Below are positions 52,386 through 62,112 of a stretch of DNA of 64,000 nt, piece by piece. Location: NCBI RefSeq assembly GCF_012843315.1, contig NZ_JABAEX010000001.1, positions 124,001 through 188,000 of the forward strand, read 5' to 3'. The stretch is from Streptococcus sp. WB01_FAA12 (GTDB lineage: Bacteria > Bacillota > Bacilli > Lactobacillales > Streptococcaceae). Position 1 is the first letter of the stretch, and each line of letters starts with the position of its first letter. The notes beneath the pieces are model-generated. The model was not told the origin of the DNA, did not search any database, and saw only the letters and a program-made list of their open reading frames with translations. A program made the translations under genes and the position numbers.

Positions 52386-55300
52386 ATGCCAGTAGAAATT
52401 AAAACCTCAAAAGAAATTCATCCTAAAATCTATGCCTACACCACTCCGACAGTAACAAGTAATGAGGGATGGATTAAGATTGGTTATACAGAGCGTGATG
52501 TCACGCAACGGATTAAAGAACAAACGCATACTGCTCATATAGATACAGATGTCTTATGGACTGGGGATGCAGCCTATACGGAAGAACCTGATAAGGGAAA
52601 AACTTTTAAGGACCATGATTTCCACCATTTCCTTTCTTTCCATGATGTGGAACGTCGTCCTAAGACGGAATGGTTTTACTTTAATGGGACACCTGAGAAA
52701 TCTAAAAATCTTTTTGATAAGTTTGTTCAGCATGATTTGTCAGGTTATCAGCCTGGTCAAGGACAGGACTATACTCTGCGACAAGAGCAAGAAGAAGCAG
52801 TTTCTAAAACCTTAGCTTATTTCAAGAATCATCTAGGAGGTAAGTTCCTCTGGAATGCCAAGCCACGTTTTGGTAAAACCTTATCTACCTATGACTTAGC
52901 TTGTCGAATGGATGCTGTCAATGTCCTAATCGTAACCAACAGACCTGCAATAGCTAACTCATGGTATGATGATTTTGAAAAATTCATAGCAGGTCAAACG
53001 ACTTACAAGTTTGTTTCAGAATCAGACAGTCTTAAAAATCGGCCAACCTTGTCACGAAAAGAATTTGTTGATATTTTAGATGACGATGTAAGACAACTTG
53101 CTTTTATCAGTCTCCAAGACTTGAAAGGCTCTGCTTATCTTGGTGGAGAGCACAATAAACTTAAATGGGTAACTGATCTACATTGGGATTTGCTAGTTAT
53201 CGATGAAGCTCACGAAGGAGTAGATACCTTCAAGACAGATCAGGCCTTTAATAAAATCCGTCGAAACTTTACCTTGCATCTATCAGGAACTCCATTTAAG
53301 GCATTAGCTAAGGGAGAGTTTACTGAGGAGCAGATCTACAACTGGTCTTATGCGGATGAGCAGGCAGCTAAAACTACTTGGTCGCCTGAGCAAGAAGAGG
53401 AGAATCCATATGAGAGCTTGCCTCAGTTAAATCTCTTTACCTATCAAATGTCTCAGATGATTGGAGAAGAGCTAGAAAAAGGTGCTCAACTCGATGGAGA
53501 GAATATCGACTATGCTTTTGACTTGAGTGAGTTCTTCGCTACAGATGATAAAGGGAAATTTATCCATGAGCAAGATGTCAGAAACTGGTTAGATACTCTA
53601 TCAAGCAATGAAAAGTATCCATTTTCAACCAAAGAACTTCGGAACGAACTCAAGCATACTTTTTGGCTCTTAGAACGTGTGGCTTCAGCTAAGGCTTTAA
53701 AGGCACTGCTAGAGGAACATCCCATCTATGAAAACTATGATATTGTTTTAGCTGCTGGTGACGGGCGCATGTCCGAGGAAGATGATAAGGTCAAACTCAA
53801 ATCTTTAGACTTGGTTAGAAAAGCGATAGCAGAGAATGACAAAACCATTACCCTATCCGTCGGTCAATTGACGACAGGTGTGACGATCCCTGAATGGACA
53901 GGCGTATTGATGTTATCAAACTTAAAATCACCCGCCATTTATATGCAAGCTGCCTTCCGTGCTCAAAATCCATACTCATGGAGCGATAACAAAGGAAATC
54001 ACTTCCGAAAAGAAAGAGCCTATGTATTTGACTTTGCACCAGAAAGAACCCTGATTCTCTTTGATGAGTTTGCGAACAACTTATCACTTGCAACTGCAGG
54101 AGGTGGTGGAACTTCCGCAACTCGCGAAGAAAACATCAGAGAACTCTTAAATTTCTTCCCTGTGATAGCAGAAGACCGTGCTGGTAAGATGGTTGAAATT
54201 GATGCTAAGGCAGTTCTGACTATACCGCGTCAGATAAAAGCTAGGGAAGTCCTCAAACGAGGTTTTATGTCCAATCTCTTATTTGATAATATCAGCGGCA
54301 TTTTCCAAGCTAGTCAAACAGTTCTAGACATCTTAAATGAACTACCAGTTGAAAAGGAAGGCAAGTTACAAACACCTTCTGATTTACTAGACTTTTCAGG
54401 TGTTAAAGTGGATGATGAGGGGAATGCAGTAGTTGATCATGAAATTGTGGTCAATCAACAAGCACGACTTTTTGGTGAAAAAGTTTATGGGCTTGGTGAG
54501 TCTGTTGCTGAGTTAGTCACAAAAGATGAGGAAAGAACTCAAAAACAGCTGGTCAATGACTTGAGTAAGACCGTTTCTTCAGTAATTGTAGAGGAATTGA
54601 AGGCTGGATATGATCTGAAAACTCGGGAAACAGACCAGATCAAGAAACAAATCGTGGCAACATTTGAGAACGAAGTTCGAAAAAATGAGATAGAACGTAA
54701 AATTTCTGAAGCTCATATCAAGGAAGAATTCCAACAACAGCTCAAGGAAGAAAATGATAAAGAGCAAAAAGATAAGATTCAAGAAGTTCTTGAAAAACGT
54801 TTAGAAGAAAATAATCTCATTCATAAAGAAAAACTAGAACAAACACTCAAAAAAGAAGTGGAAAGAATGCCCGAGAAGTTTATAGAACAGGTTGAGATAA
54901 AACGTGTGGAACAGTTGAAACAATCAGCCCAAGATGAGATTCGGGACCATCTTCGAGGATTTGCACGAACAATTCCAAGTTTCATCATGGCCTACGGTGA
55001 TCAATCTCTAACACTTGATAATTTTGACACCTTTGTTCCTGAGCATGTCTTCTTTGAAGTGACTGGTATAACGATTGACCAATTTCGTTATTTGAGAGAT
55101 GGTGGGCAGGATTTTGCAGGACATCTCTTTGATAGAGCAACATTTGATGAAGCCATCCAAGAATTTCTTCGCAAGAAAGAGGAGTTGGCAGATTATTTTA
55201 AAGATCAAAAAGAAGATATTTTCGACTATATTCCACCACAAAAAACCAACCAGATTTTCACTCCTAAACGGGTAGTGAAGAGAATGGTAGATGATCTTGA

Positions 55301-55640
55301 GAAAGAAAACCCAGGAATCTTCGATGACCCATCTAAGACATTTATTGATTTGTACATGAAGTCAGGTCTCTATATTGCAGAACTTGTTAAGCGACTATAT
55401 AACAGCAATGGCTTGAAAGAAGCCTTTCCAAATCCTGAAGACCGCTTAAAACATATCCTAGAAAATCAAGTTTATGGATTCGCGCCTTCAGAGATTATCT
55501 ATAACATTTCGACGAATTTTATCTTTGGAAATCTCTCTCAAGATATTAGTAGAAGGAACTTTGTTTTAGAAGATACCATCCCTGCTGCCAAAGAAGGTAG
55601 AATTCAGGAATTGGTTGATAGATATTTTGAATACAATTAA
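52386..55640 (+). CDS. GIY-YIG nuclease / SF2 helicase / partial methyltransferase fusion protein
   Basis: This 1084-residue protein starts with a T5orf172-type GIY-YIG nuclease (KIYAYTTP at 14-21, WIKIGYTERDVTQRIKEQ at 29-46). An SF2 helicase follows: FGKT at 162-165, DEAH at 273-276, SGTP at 300-303 and QAAFRAQNP at 521-529. A highly charged coiled coil spans about 730-860. The C-terminus has NQIFTPKR (about 955-962) and TFIDLYMKSG (985-994), resembling motifs X and I of an adenine methyltransferase, but no NPPY follows. It is the likely cleaving and translocating partner of the methyltransferase upstream. Confidence 0.82.
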   Translation: MPVEIKTSKEIHPKIYAYTTPTVTSNEGWIKIGYTERDVTQRIKEQTHTAHIDTDVLWTGDAAYTEEPDKGKTFKDHDFHHFLSFHDVERRPKTEWFYFNGTPEKSKNLFDKFVQHDLSGYQPGQGQDYTLRQEQEEAVSKTLAYFKNHLGGKFLWNAKPRFGKTLSTYDLACRMDAVNVLIVTNRPAIANSWYDDFEKFIAGQTTYKFVSESDSLKNRPTLSRKEFVDILDDDVRQLAFISLQDLKGSAYLGGEHNKLKWVTDLHWDLLVIDEAHEGVDTFKTDQAFNKIRRNFTLHLSGTPFKALAKGEFTEEQIYNWSYADEQAAKTTWSPEQEEENPYESLPQLNLFTYQMSQMIGEELEKGAQLDGENIDYAFDLSEFFATDDKGKFIHEQDVRNWLDTLSSNEKYPFSTKELRNELKHTFWLLERVASAKALKALLEEHPIYENYDIVLAAGDGRMSEEDDKVKLKSLDLVRKAIAENDKTITLSVGQLTTGVTIPEWTGVLMLSNLKSPAIYMQAAFRAQNPYSWSDNKGNHFRKERAYVFDFAPERTLILFDEFANNLSLATAGGGGTSATREENIRELLNFFPVIAEDRAGKMVEIDAKAVLTIPRQIKAREVLKRGFMSNLLFDNISGIFQASQTVLDILNELPVEKEGKLQTPSDLLDFSGVKVDDEGNAVVDHEIVVNQQARLFGEKVYGLGESVAELVTKDEERTQKQLVNDLSKTVSSVIVEELKAGYDLKTRETDQIKKQIVATFENEVRKNEIERKISEAHIKEEFQQQLKEENDKEQKDKIQEVLEKRLEENNLIHKEKLEQTLKKEVERMPEKFIEQVEIKRVEQLKQSAQDEIRDHLRGFARTIPSFIMAYGDQSLTLDNFDTFVPEHVFFEVTGITIDQFRYLRDGGQDFAGHLFDRATFDEAIQEFLRKKEELADYFKDQKEDIFDYIPPQKTNQIFTPKRVVKRMVDDLEKENPGIFDDPSKTFIDLYMKSGLYIAELVKRLYNSNGLKEAFPNPEDRLKHILENQVYGFAPSEIIYNISTNFIFGNLSQDISRRNFVLEDTIPAAKEGRIQELVDRYFEYN

Positions 55641-55667
55641 AAAAGAAGGCGAGTGCCTTCTTTTGTT
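55639..55667. terminator. Terminator after the defence island, right copy of the 29-bp repeat
   Basis: The stem AAAAGAAGGC/GCCTTCTTTT with loop GAGT (55641-55664) is identical to the vicX terminator except for one loop base. It also ends the convergent thioredoxin-like gene. Confidence 0.9.
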
Positions 55668-55672
55668 GTCTT

Positions 55673-56020
55673 TTACAATCCAGCGAATTCTCTGATTTCT
55701 TGTGCGGACATTGAAGAGTCGCAACGGACATTAATTTGACCATCTGCAATGTGGACAAAACCTGGTACAGTTGGAATTCCATAACGTGAACGGAAATCTT
55801 GCAAGGCTTCCAATTGGCTTGGTTCTTCACTGTTGATGAAGTAGATGTGTGCTTTGGTTTCAGCTACGACACCTGCCAATGTGCCAGCAAATTTACGGCA
55901 GTAAGGGCAAGTTTTACGACCGATGAAGAAGGTTGCAGTTTCTTTCTTATCGAGTGCTTCTTGGGCGCGCGCAACTGTAGTCACTTCAAGGTCTTTAATA
56001 TCTTCTAAAAACTGATTCAT
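55673..56020 (-). CDS. Thioredoxin-fold protein (bacteriocin transport accessory type)
   Basis: This 115-residue cytoplasmic protein has a CPYC active site (Cys38, Cys41) in FFIGRKTCPYCRKF and the cis-proline loop GIPTVPGFVHI. It resembles the small streptococcal Bta/thioredoxin-like proteins, named from association with bacteriocin genes, but no bacteriocin gene is nearby. A general thiol-disulfide exchange role is likely. Probably the resident core gene to the right of vicX before the island entered. Confidence 0.85.
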   Translation of the reverse strand: MNQFLEDIKDLEVTTVARAQEALDKKETATFFIGRKTCPYCRKFAGTLAGVVAETKAHIYFINSEEPSQLEALQDFRSRYGIPTVPGFVHIADGQINVRCDSSMSAQEIREFAGL

Positions 56021-56091
56021 AAGAATACCTCTCTTTTTTTGATAAAACTAGTATGCCACAAAGTTTCTAAAATTGCTCGAATTTGATACGA

Positions 56092-56123
56092 AAAAAAGAT
56101 GAGATTGGTTTATCTCATCCTTT
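56092..56123 (-). terminator. Terminator after the phosphoglucomutase gene
   Basis: A perfect 8-bp stem (56098-56105 with 56112-56119) and, on the minus strand, a run of seven T residues. Confidence 0.8.
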
Positions 56124-56130
56124 AGCTTGC

Positions 56131-57849
56131 TTATTTTACAAAGGCATTGATTTCTGCTTCGATGTTGGCAATCTTAGCCTGTGAATCTTCGTTGCTTTCA
56201 CCCACAACGGCAATATAGAACTTAATTTTGGGTTCAGTACCAGAAGGGCGAACTGCAATCCAAGAACCGTCAGCAAGTGTGTATTTCAAAACATCACTTG
56301 GAGGAGTTGTTAAGTTTGTAACAGTACCGTCAGCAGCAGTAGAAGTTTGCGCTTTGAAGTCTTCTACAACTGTAATTGTTGTAGCGTTAAATTCTTTGGG
56401 ACCATTGTCACGGAATTTAGCCATGATGGCTTTGATTTGTTCAGCACCGTCTACACCTGAAAGAGTTACGGAGATAGTCTTTTCAGCATAGTAACCGTAC
56501 TCTTTGTAGATTTCTTCGATACCATCAGCAAGTGTCAAACCACGTGAACGATAGTAGGCAGCAAGCTCAGCAACGACAAGAACGGCTTGGATCGCGTCTT
56601 TATCACGTACGAATGGTTTGATCAAGTAACCAAAGCTTTCTTCAAATCCCATCATGTAAGTGTGATTGTGTTTTTCTTCAAATTCTTGGATTTTCTCTGC
56701 GATGAATTTGAAACCAGTCAAAACGTTGAACATGGTTGCGCCGTAGCTTTCAGCAATCTTCGTTACCAAGTCAGTTGATACGATAGACTTGCAGAGAGCA
56801 GCATTTTCAGGAAGAGTACCAGCATTTTTGTGGGCTTCCAAGATGTATTTTGCCATGATGGCACCGATTTGGTTACCTGAAAGGTTGAGGTAGCTACCAT
56901 CTTTTTGAAGAACTTCGACACCGACACGGTCAGCGTCAGGGTCAGTTGCGACAAGCACATCAGCACCAACTTGACGACCAAGTTCTTCAGCAAGTGCAAA
57001 GGCTGCTTGGTTTTCTGGGTTAGGAGACTTAACAGTTGAGAAGTCAGGGTCAGCAGTTGCTTGCGCTTCAACAACTTGAACAGAGTCAAATCCTGCTTGA
57101 GCAAGAGCGCGACGGGCCAACATTTCACCAGTACCATGAAGTGGTGTGTAGACAATCTTCATGTCTTTACCAAATTCTTCGATCAAGGCTGGGTTGATGT
57201 TAACATCTTTGACTTCTTTAAGGTATTCTACATCGACAGCTTCACCAATGACTTCAATCAAGCCAGAAGTTTTTTCAGCTTCCACATCAGCAACTTCAAC
57301 TGCGAATGGATTTTCGATTGCACGGATGTAAGTCGTCAAAGCATCTGCATCGTGAGGAGGCATTTGTCCACCGTCTTCACCGTAAACCTTGTAACCGTTA
57401 AATGGAGCAGGGTTGTGACTGGCAGTAATCATGATACCTGCGAAACAGTTGAGGTGACGAACAGCGAATGAAAGTTCTGGAGTTGGACGGAGGCTTTCAA
57501 ATACGTAAGATTTGATACCATGTTTTGCAAGAACTGCCGCAGATTCAAAGGCAAACTCAGGTGAGAAGTGACGACTATCGTAGGCAATTGCCACACCACG
57601 ATCTTTTTCATTGCCACCTTTTGACTCAATCAATCGAGCCAAACCTTCAGTTGCTTGACGAACAACATAGATATTGATACGGTTAGTACCCGCACCGATT
57701 AAACCACGCATACCAGCAGTACCAAATTCAAGATTGGTATAGAAGGCATCTTCCTTTGTTTTTTCATCCATATTTTCCAAATCTTGACGAAGGTAGTCTG
57801 GAAGGTCAGCAAAATCGACCCATTTTTGATAATTTTCTTGGTAAGTCAT
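56131..57849 (-). CDS. pgm: Phosphoglucomutase / phosphomannomutase
   Basis: This 572-residue enzyme interconverts glucose 1- and 6-phosphate for UDP-glucose and capsule precursors. The N-terminal FGTAGMRG is present. The active-site serine loop is TASHNP at 142-147, the metal loop is ATDPDADRVG, and the sugar loop is GFEESFGYL. The phosphate-binding RPSGTEPKIKFY lies near the end. Full length. It stands alone on the minus strand. Confidence 0.95.
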   Translation of the reverse strand: MTYQENYQKWVDFADLPDYLRQDLENMDEKTKEDAFYTNLEFGTAGMRGLIGAGTNRINIYVVRQATEGLARLIESKGGNEKDRGVAIAYDSRHFSPEFAFESAAVLAKHGIKSYVFESLRPTPELSFAVRHLNCFAGIMITASHNPAPFNGYKVYGEDGGQMPPHDADALTTYIRAIENPFAVEVADVEAEKTSGLIEVIGEAVDVEYLKEVKDVNINPALIEEFGKDMKIVYTPLHGTGEMLARRALAQAGFDSVQVVEAQATADPDFSTVKSPNPENQAAFALAEELGRQVGADVLVATDPDADRVGVEVLQKDGSYLNLSGNQIGAIMAKYILEAHKNAGTLPENAALCKSIVSTDLVTKIAESYGATMFNVLTGFKFIAEKIQEFEEKHNHTYMMGFEESFGYLIKPFVRDKDAIQAVLVVAELAAYYRSRGLTLADGIEEIYKEYGYYAEKTISVTLSGVDGAEQIKAIMAKFRDNGPKEFNATTITVVEDFKAQTSTAADGTVTNLTTPPSDVLKYTLADGSWIAVRPSGTEPKIKFYIAVVGESNEDSQAKIANIEAEINAFVK

Positions 57850-57968
57850 AAAGTGTCTCCTTTTTTGTAAATTCTTTTAATCGCTTTCATTATATCACGA
57901 TTTATCATTTTAGTAAAACGTTAGCATAACTTTCTGAAAAAGCTTGAAATGAAATGGATTCTATAGTC

Positions 57969-57997
57969 TTGAACCCCTTAGGGAAACATGCTATACT
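57969..57997 (+). promoter_or_regulatory. ABC-F gene promoter, start site at the ATG
   Basis: TTGAAC (57969-57974) and TATACT (57992-57997) have 17-bp spacing and an extended TGC. Six bases (ACCTAT) separate the -10 box from the ATG at 58004, and no RBS is present. Confidence 0.65.
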
Positions 57998-58003
57998 ACC
58001 TAT

Positions 58004-59905
58004 ATGATTATTTTACAAGCCAATAAAATTGAACGTTCTTTTGCAGGCGAGCTTTTGTTTGATAATATAAACCTGCAAGTAGATGAACGAGACCGAATTG
58101 CTCTTGTTGGGAAAAATGGTGCAGGAAAGTCGACTCTGTTGAAGATTTTAGTTGGAGAAGAGGAGCCAACTAGTGGAGAAATCAATAAGAAAAAAGATGT
58201 TTCTCTGTCTTACCTAGCCCAAGATAGCCGTTTTGAGTCTGAAAATACCATCTACGATGAAATGCTCCATGTTTTTGATGATTTACGTCGAACGGAGAGA
58301 CAACTACGTCAGATGGAATTGGAAATGGGTGAAAAGTCTGGTGAGGATTTGGATAAACTGATGGTGGATTATGATCGTTTGTCAGAAAATTTCCGTCAGG
58401 CTGGTGGTTTTACCTACGAAGCTGATATTCGAGCGATTTTAAATGGTTTCAAGTTTGATGAGACTATGTGGCAGATGAAAATTGCTGAGCTTTCAGGTGG
58501 TCAAAATACCCGTCTGGCACTAGCCAAAATGCTCCTTGAAAAGCCAAATCTCTTAGTCTTGGACGAACCAACCAACCACTTGGATATTGAAACCATTGCC
58601 TGGCTGGAGAATTACTTGGTGAACTATAGCGGTGCACTTATCATTGTCAGTCACGACCGTTATTTCTTGGACAAGGTTGCAACAATTACGCTCGATTTGA
58701 CCAAGCATTCTTTGGATAGATATGTCGGAAATTACTCTCGTTTTGTTGAACAAAAAGAGCAAAAGTTAGCAACTGAGGCAAAAAATTATGAAAAGCAGCA
58801 GAAGGAAATCGCTGCTCTGGAAGACTTTGTCAATCGCAATCTAGTACGAGCTTCAACGACCAAACGTGCCCAATCTCGGCGTAAGCAACTGGAAAAAATG
58901 GAGCGTTTGGACAAGCCAGAAGCTGGTAAGAAATCAGCCAATATGACCTTTCAGTCTGAGAAAACGTCGGGTAATCTTGTCCTGACCGTTGAAAATGCAG
59001 CCATTGGTTATGATGGTGAAATATTGTCAGAGCCAATCAATCTCGACCTCCGTAAGATGAATGCTGTTGCCATCGTAGGACCAAATGGTATTGGGAAGTC
59101 AACCTTTATCAAGTCAATAGTAGACCAGATTCCTTTTATCAAAGGAGAGAAGCGTTTTGGAGCAAATGTTGAGGTTGGTTACTATGACCAGACTCAAAGC
59201 AAGTTAACACCTAGTAATACTGTATTAGATGAACTCTGGAATGATTTTAAACTGACGCCAGAAGTTGAAATCCGTAACCGCCTTGGCGCTTTCCTCTTCT
59301 CAGGGGATGATGTTAAAAAGTCAGTCGGGATGCTGTCTGGTGGCGAACGAGCTCGTTTGCTTCTTGCTAAACTTTCAATGGAAAATAATAACTTCCTGAT
59401 TTTGGACGAGCCGACCAACCACTTGGATATTGATAGCAAGGAAGTGCTAGAAAATGCCTTGATAGACTTTGATGGAACCCTTCTGTTTGTCAGTCACGAC
59501 CGTTACTTTATTAACCGTGTAGCCACTCATGTCTTGGAATTGTCTGAGAATGGCTCAACCCTCTACCTGGGAGACTATGACTACTATGTTGAAAAGAAGG
59601 CAGAAGTAGAAGTGAGTCAAGCTGAGGAACTCTCTACTAGCAATCAAGCAAAAGAAGCAAGTCCTGTTAATGATTATCAAGCTCAGAAAGAAAGTCAGAA
59701 AGAAGCCCGCAAGCTCATGCGTCAAATCGAGAACTTGGAGGCTGAAATCGAAACGTTAGAAAACCAAAGTCAAGCTATCTCTGAACAGATGCTGGAAACC
59801 AACGACGCTGAAAAGCTCATGAAATTGCAGTCTGAGCTGGACAAAATCAGCCATCGTCAGGAAGAGGCTATGCTTGAGTGGGAAGAATTATCGGAGCAGG
59901 TGTAA
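58004..59905 (+). CDS. ABC-F family ATPase (ribosome-associated)
   Basis: This 633-residue protein has two ABC domains and no membrane segment. The first has GKNGAGKST, the signature LSGGQNTRLALAK and DEPTNHLD. The linker (about 235-320) is rich in Lys/Glu. The second domain has GPNGIGKST, LSGGERARLLLAK and DEPTNHLD. A charged coiled-coil tail (about 560-630) follows. ABC-F proteins act on the ribosomal E site in translation control or antibiotic protection; the tail length is like the Uup/YfmM group rather than EttA. The promoter suggests a leaderless mRNA. Confidence 0.9.
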   Translation: MIILQANKIERSFAGELLFDNINLQVDERDRIALVGKNGAGKSTLLKILVGEEEPTSGEINKKKDVSLSYLAQDSRFESENTIYDEMLHVFDDLRRTERQLRQMELEMGEKSGEDLDKLMVDYDRLSENFRQAGGFTYEADIRAILNGFKFDETMWQMKIAELSGGQNTRLALAKMLLEKPNLLVLDEPTNHLDIETIAWLENYLVNYSGALIIVSHDRYFLDKVATITLDLTKHSLDRYVGNYSRFVEQKEQKLATEAKNYEKQQKEIAALEDFVNRNLVRASTTKRAQSRRKQLEKMERLDKPEAGKKSANMTFQSEKTSGNLVLTVENAAIGYDGEILSEPINLDLRKMNAVAIVGPNGIGKSTFIKSIVDQIPFIKGEKRFGANVEVGYYDQTQSKLTPSNTVLDELWNDFKLTPEVEIRNRLGAFLFSGDDVKKSVGMLSGGERARLLLAKLSMENNNFLILDEPTNHLDIDSKEVLENALIDFDGTLLFVSHDRYFINRVATHVLELSENGSTLYLGDYDYYVEKKAEVEVSQAEELSTSNQAKEASPVNDYQAQKESQKEARKLMRQIENLEAEIETLENQSQAISEQMLETNDAEKLMKLQSELDKISHRQEEAMLEWEELSEQV

Positions 59906-59908
59906 GAA

Positions 59909-60772
59909 ATGGAACATCTTGGAAAGGTATTTCGTGAATTTCGAACAAGTGGGAAGTACTCCTTGAAAGAGGCGGCAGGTGAATCATGTTCAACATCTCA
60001 ATTATCTCGCTTCGAGCTTGGGGAGTCTGACCTAGCGGTCTCACGTTTCTTTGAGATTTTGGATAACATTCATGTCACAATCGAAAATTTCATGGATAAG
60101 GCAAGAAAATTTCACTATCATGAACATGTTGCCATGATGGGACAAATTGTACCCCTTTACTACTCAAATGATATTGCAGGTTTTCAACAGCTTCAAAATG
60201 AACAGCTCAAGAAAGCGAAGAGTTCGATCAATCCCCTCTATTTTGAGCTGAATTGGATTCTGCTACAAGGTCTGATTTGTCAAAGAGATGCTAGTTACAC
60301 GATGAAGCAGAGTGATTTGGAAAAGGTAGCAGATTATCTTTTTCAAACAGAAGAATGGACCATGTATGAGTTGATTCTTTTCGGGAATCTCTATACTTTC
60401 TACAATGTGGACTATGTGGCTCGGATTGGCAGAGAAGTCATGGAGCGAGAAGACTACTATAAAGAAATTGGTCGGCATCGTAAACTCGTTTTGATTTTAG
60501 CTCTTAACTGTTACCAGCATTGTTTGGAGAACCGTTCCTTTACGGATGCGGACTATTTTGAGGGCTATGTGGAGAAGTTGATTGGAAATGGTATCAAGCT
60601 TTATGAGCGTAATATTTTCCATTATCTAAAAGGCTTTTCCTTGTACCAAAAAGGACAGTGTAAAGAAGGCTGTAAGCAGATGAAAGAGGCCATGCGTATT
60701 TTTGACCTACTAGGTCTTCCAGAGCAAGTGGCTTACTATCAGGAACATTATGAAAAATTTGTAAATCCTTAA
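59909..60772 (+). CDS. Rgg/MutR-type transcriptional regulator
   Basis: This 287-residue regulator has an N-terminal helix-turn-helix (EAAGESCSTSQLSRFELGES). A long helical repeat domain follows that in Rgg proteins binds a short peptide pheromone. No SHP-like peptide ORF was recognised beside it. It starts 3 bp after the ABC-F gene and precedes an MFS exporter gene, which could be its target. It may be a stand-alone Rgg without peptide partner. Confidence 0.85.
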   Translation: MEHLGKVFREFRTSGKYSLKEAAGESCSTSQLSRFELGESDLAVSRFFEILDNIHVTIENFMDKARKFHYHEHVAMMGQIVPLYYSNDIAGFQQLQNEQLKKAKSSINPLYFELNWILLQGLICQRDASYTMKQSDLEKVADYLFQTEEWTMYELILFGNLYTFYNVDYVARIGREVMEREDYYKEIGRHRKLVLILALNCYQHCLENRSFTDADYFEGYVEKLIGNGIKLYERNIFHYLKGFSLYQKGQCKEGCKQMKEAMRIFDLLGLPEQVAYYQEHYEKFVNP

Positions 60773-60852
60773 ATTTCCCAAATAAGGGAAAATCGAAGAG
60801 ACTCCTTTCAGTTTTGATACAATAGTTTCAAAATTTGAGAGGAGCTTTTTAT

Positions 60853-62031
60853 ATGAATCGACATGCAATCCAGTTGATTAGTCGTGCGGCTATTAATAAG
60901 ATAGGAAATATGCTCTATGATTATGGAAACAGTGTTTGGTTGGCATCAATGGGAACGATAGGACAGACTGTTCTTGGGATTTATCAAATTTCCGAGTTAG
61001 TTACATCCATTCTAGTCAATCCCTTTGGCGGAGTGATTTCAGACCGCTTTTCGCGTCGCAAAATTTTGATGACGACAGACTTGATTTGCGGTATTCTCTG
61101 TTTAGCCATTTCTTTCATCAGAAATGATAGCTTGATGGTCACTGCCTTGATTTTTGCCAATATTGTGCAGGCGGTTGCCTTTGCATTTTCTCGTACCGCT
61201 AATAAAGCCATTATAACGGAGGTTGTAGAGAAAGACGAGATTGTAACCTATAATGCTCGCTTAGAGCTCGTTTTGCAGGTTGTAGGCGTTAGCTCCCCTG
61301 TACTTTCTTTCATCGTTTTACAATTTGCCAGTCTCCATATGACGCTCGTTTTAGATGCCATTAGTTTTTTCATCGCATTTACATTAGTAGCTTTTCTCCC
61401 CAAAAAAGAGACTCAGGAACAAGAGAAAAAGACTTTCAGTTGGAAAAATATTTTTGCTGATATGAAGGCTGGACTACACTATATTTGGCACCAGAAGGAG
61501 ATTTTTTTCCTTTTGTTAGTAGCTTCCAGTGTTAATTTCTTTTTTGCAGCTTTTGAATTTCTTTTCCCTTTTTCAAATCGACTTTACGGGGTAGAAGGAG
61601 CTTATGCAAGTATTTTGACTATGGGTGCTATTGGTTCGATTATCGGAGCTCTTCTAGCTAGTAAAGTAAAGGCAAGTGTTTATAATCTTTTGATTCTATT
61701 GGCCTTGACTGGAGTTGGAGTTTTTATGATGGGGTTACCACTGCCAACTTTTCTTTCCTTTTCTGGAAATTTAGTTTGTGAACTGTTTATGACGATCTTT
61801 AATATTCATTTTTTTACTCAGGTTCAAATCAAGGTTGATGGGGAATACTTGGGGAGAGTACTAAGCACCATTTTTACATTAGCCATCCTATTTATGCCGA
61901 TTGCCAAAGGCTTTATGACAGTGCTACCAAGTGTTCATCTCTCTTCTTTCCTGATCATTGGAAGCGGGGTTATTGCCCTGTCTTGTTTATCCCTCTTTTA
62001 TGTGCGAAGTCATTTTAAAAAAGACTCATAA
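60853..62031 (+). CDS. Major facilitator superfamily transporter (efflux type)
   Basis: The ATG at 60853 has GAGAGGAG before it; the frame extends to 60835 without an RBS. The 392-residue protein has about ten to twelve hydrophobic helices and the MFS loop GGVISDRFSRRKILM (variant of the G-x-x-x-D-R motif). It resembles the MefA-like MFS group of streptococci. The transported compound is unknown. A promoter-like TACAAT lies near 60819, so it can be expressed apart from the Rgg gene. Confidence 0.88.
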   Translation: MNRHAIQLISRAAINKIGNMLYDYGNSVWLASMGTIGQTVLGIYQISELVTSILVNPFGGVISDRFSRRKILMTTDLICGILCLAISFIRNDSLMVTALIFANIVQAVAFAFSRTANKAIITEVVEKDEIVTYNARLELVLQVVGVSSPVLSFIVLQFASLHMTLVLDAISFFIAFTLVAFLPKKETQEQEKKTFSWKNIFADMKAGLHYIWHQKEIFFLLLVASSVNFFFAAFEFLFPFSNRLYGVEGAYASILTMGAIGSIIGALLASKVKASVYNLLILLALTGVGVFMMGLPLPTFLSFSGNLVCELFMTIFNIHFFTQVQIKVDGEYLGRVLSTIFTLAILFMPIAKGFMTVLPSVHLSSFLIIGSGVIALSCLSLFYVRSHFKKDS

Positions 62032-62112
62032 CTTCACTATCTTTAGAAAATATTTCAATACTAACCATTTTTCAGTCCTTCTCTATTGTGAGGAGGGCTT
62101 GATTTGTGGTAA

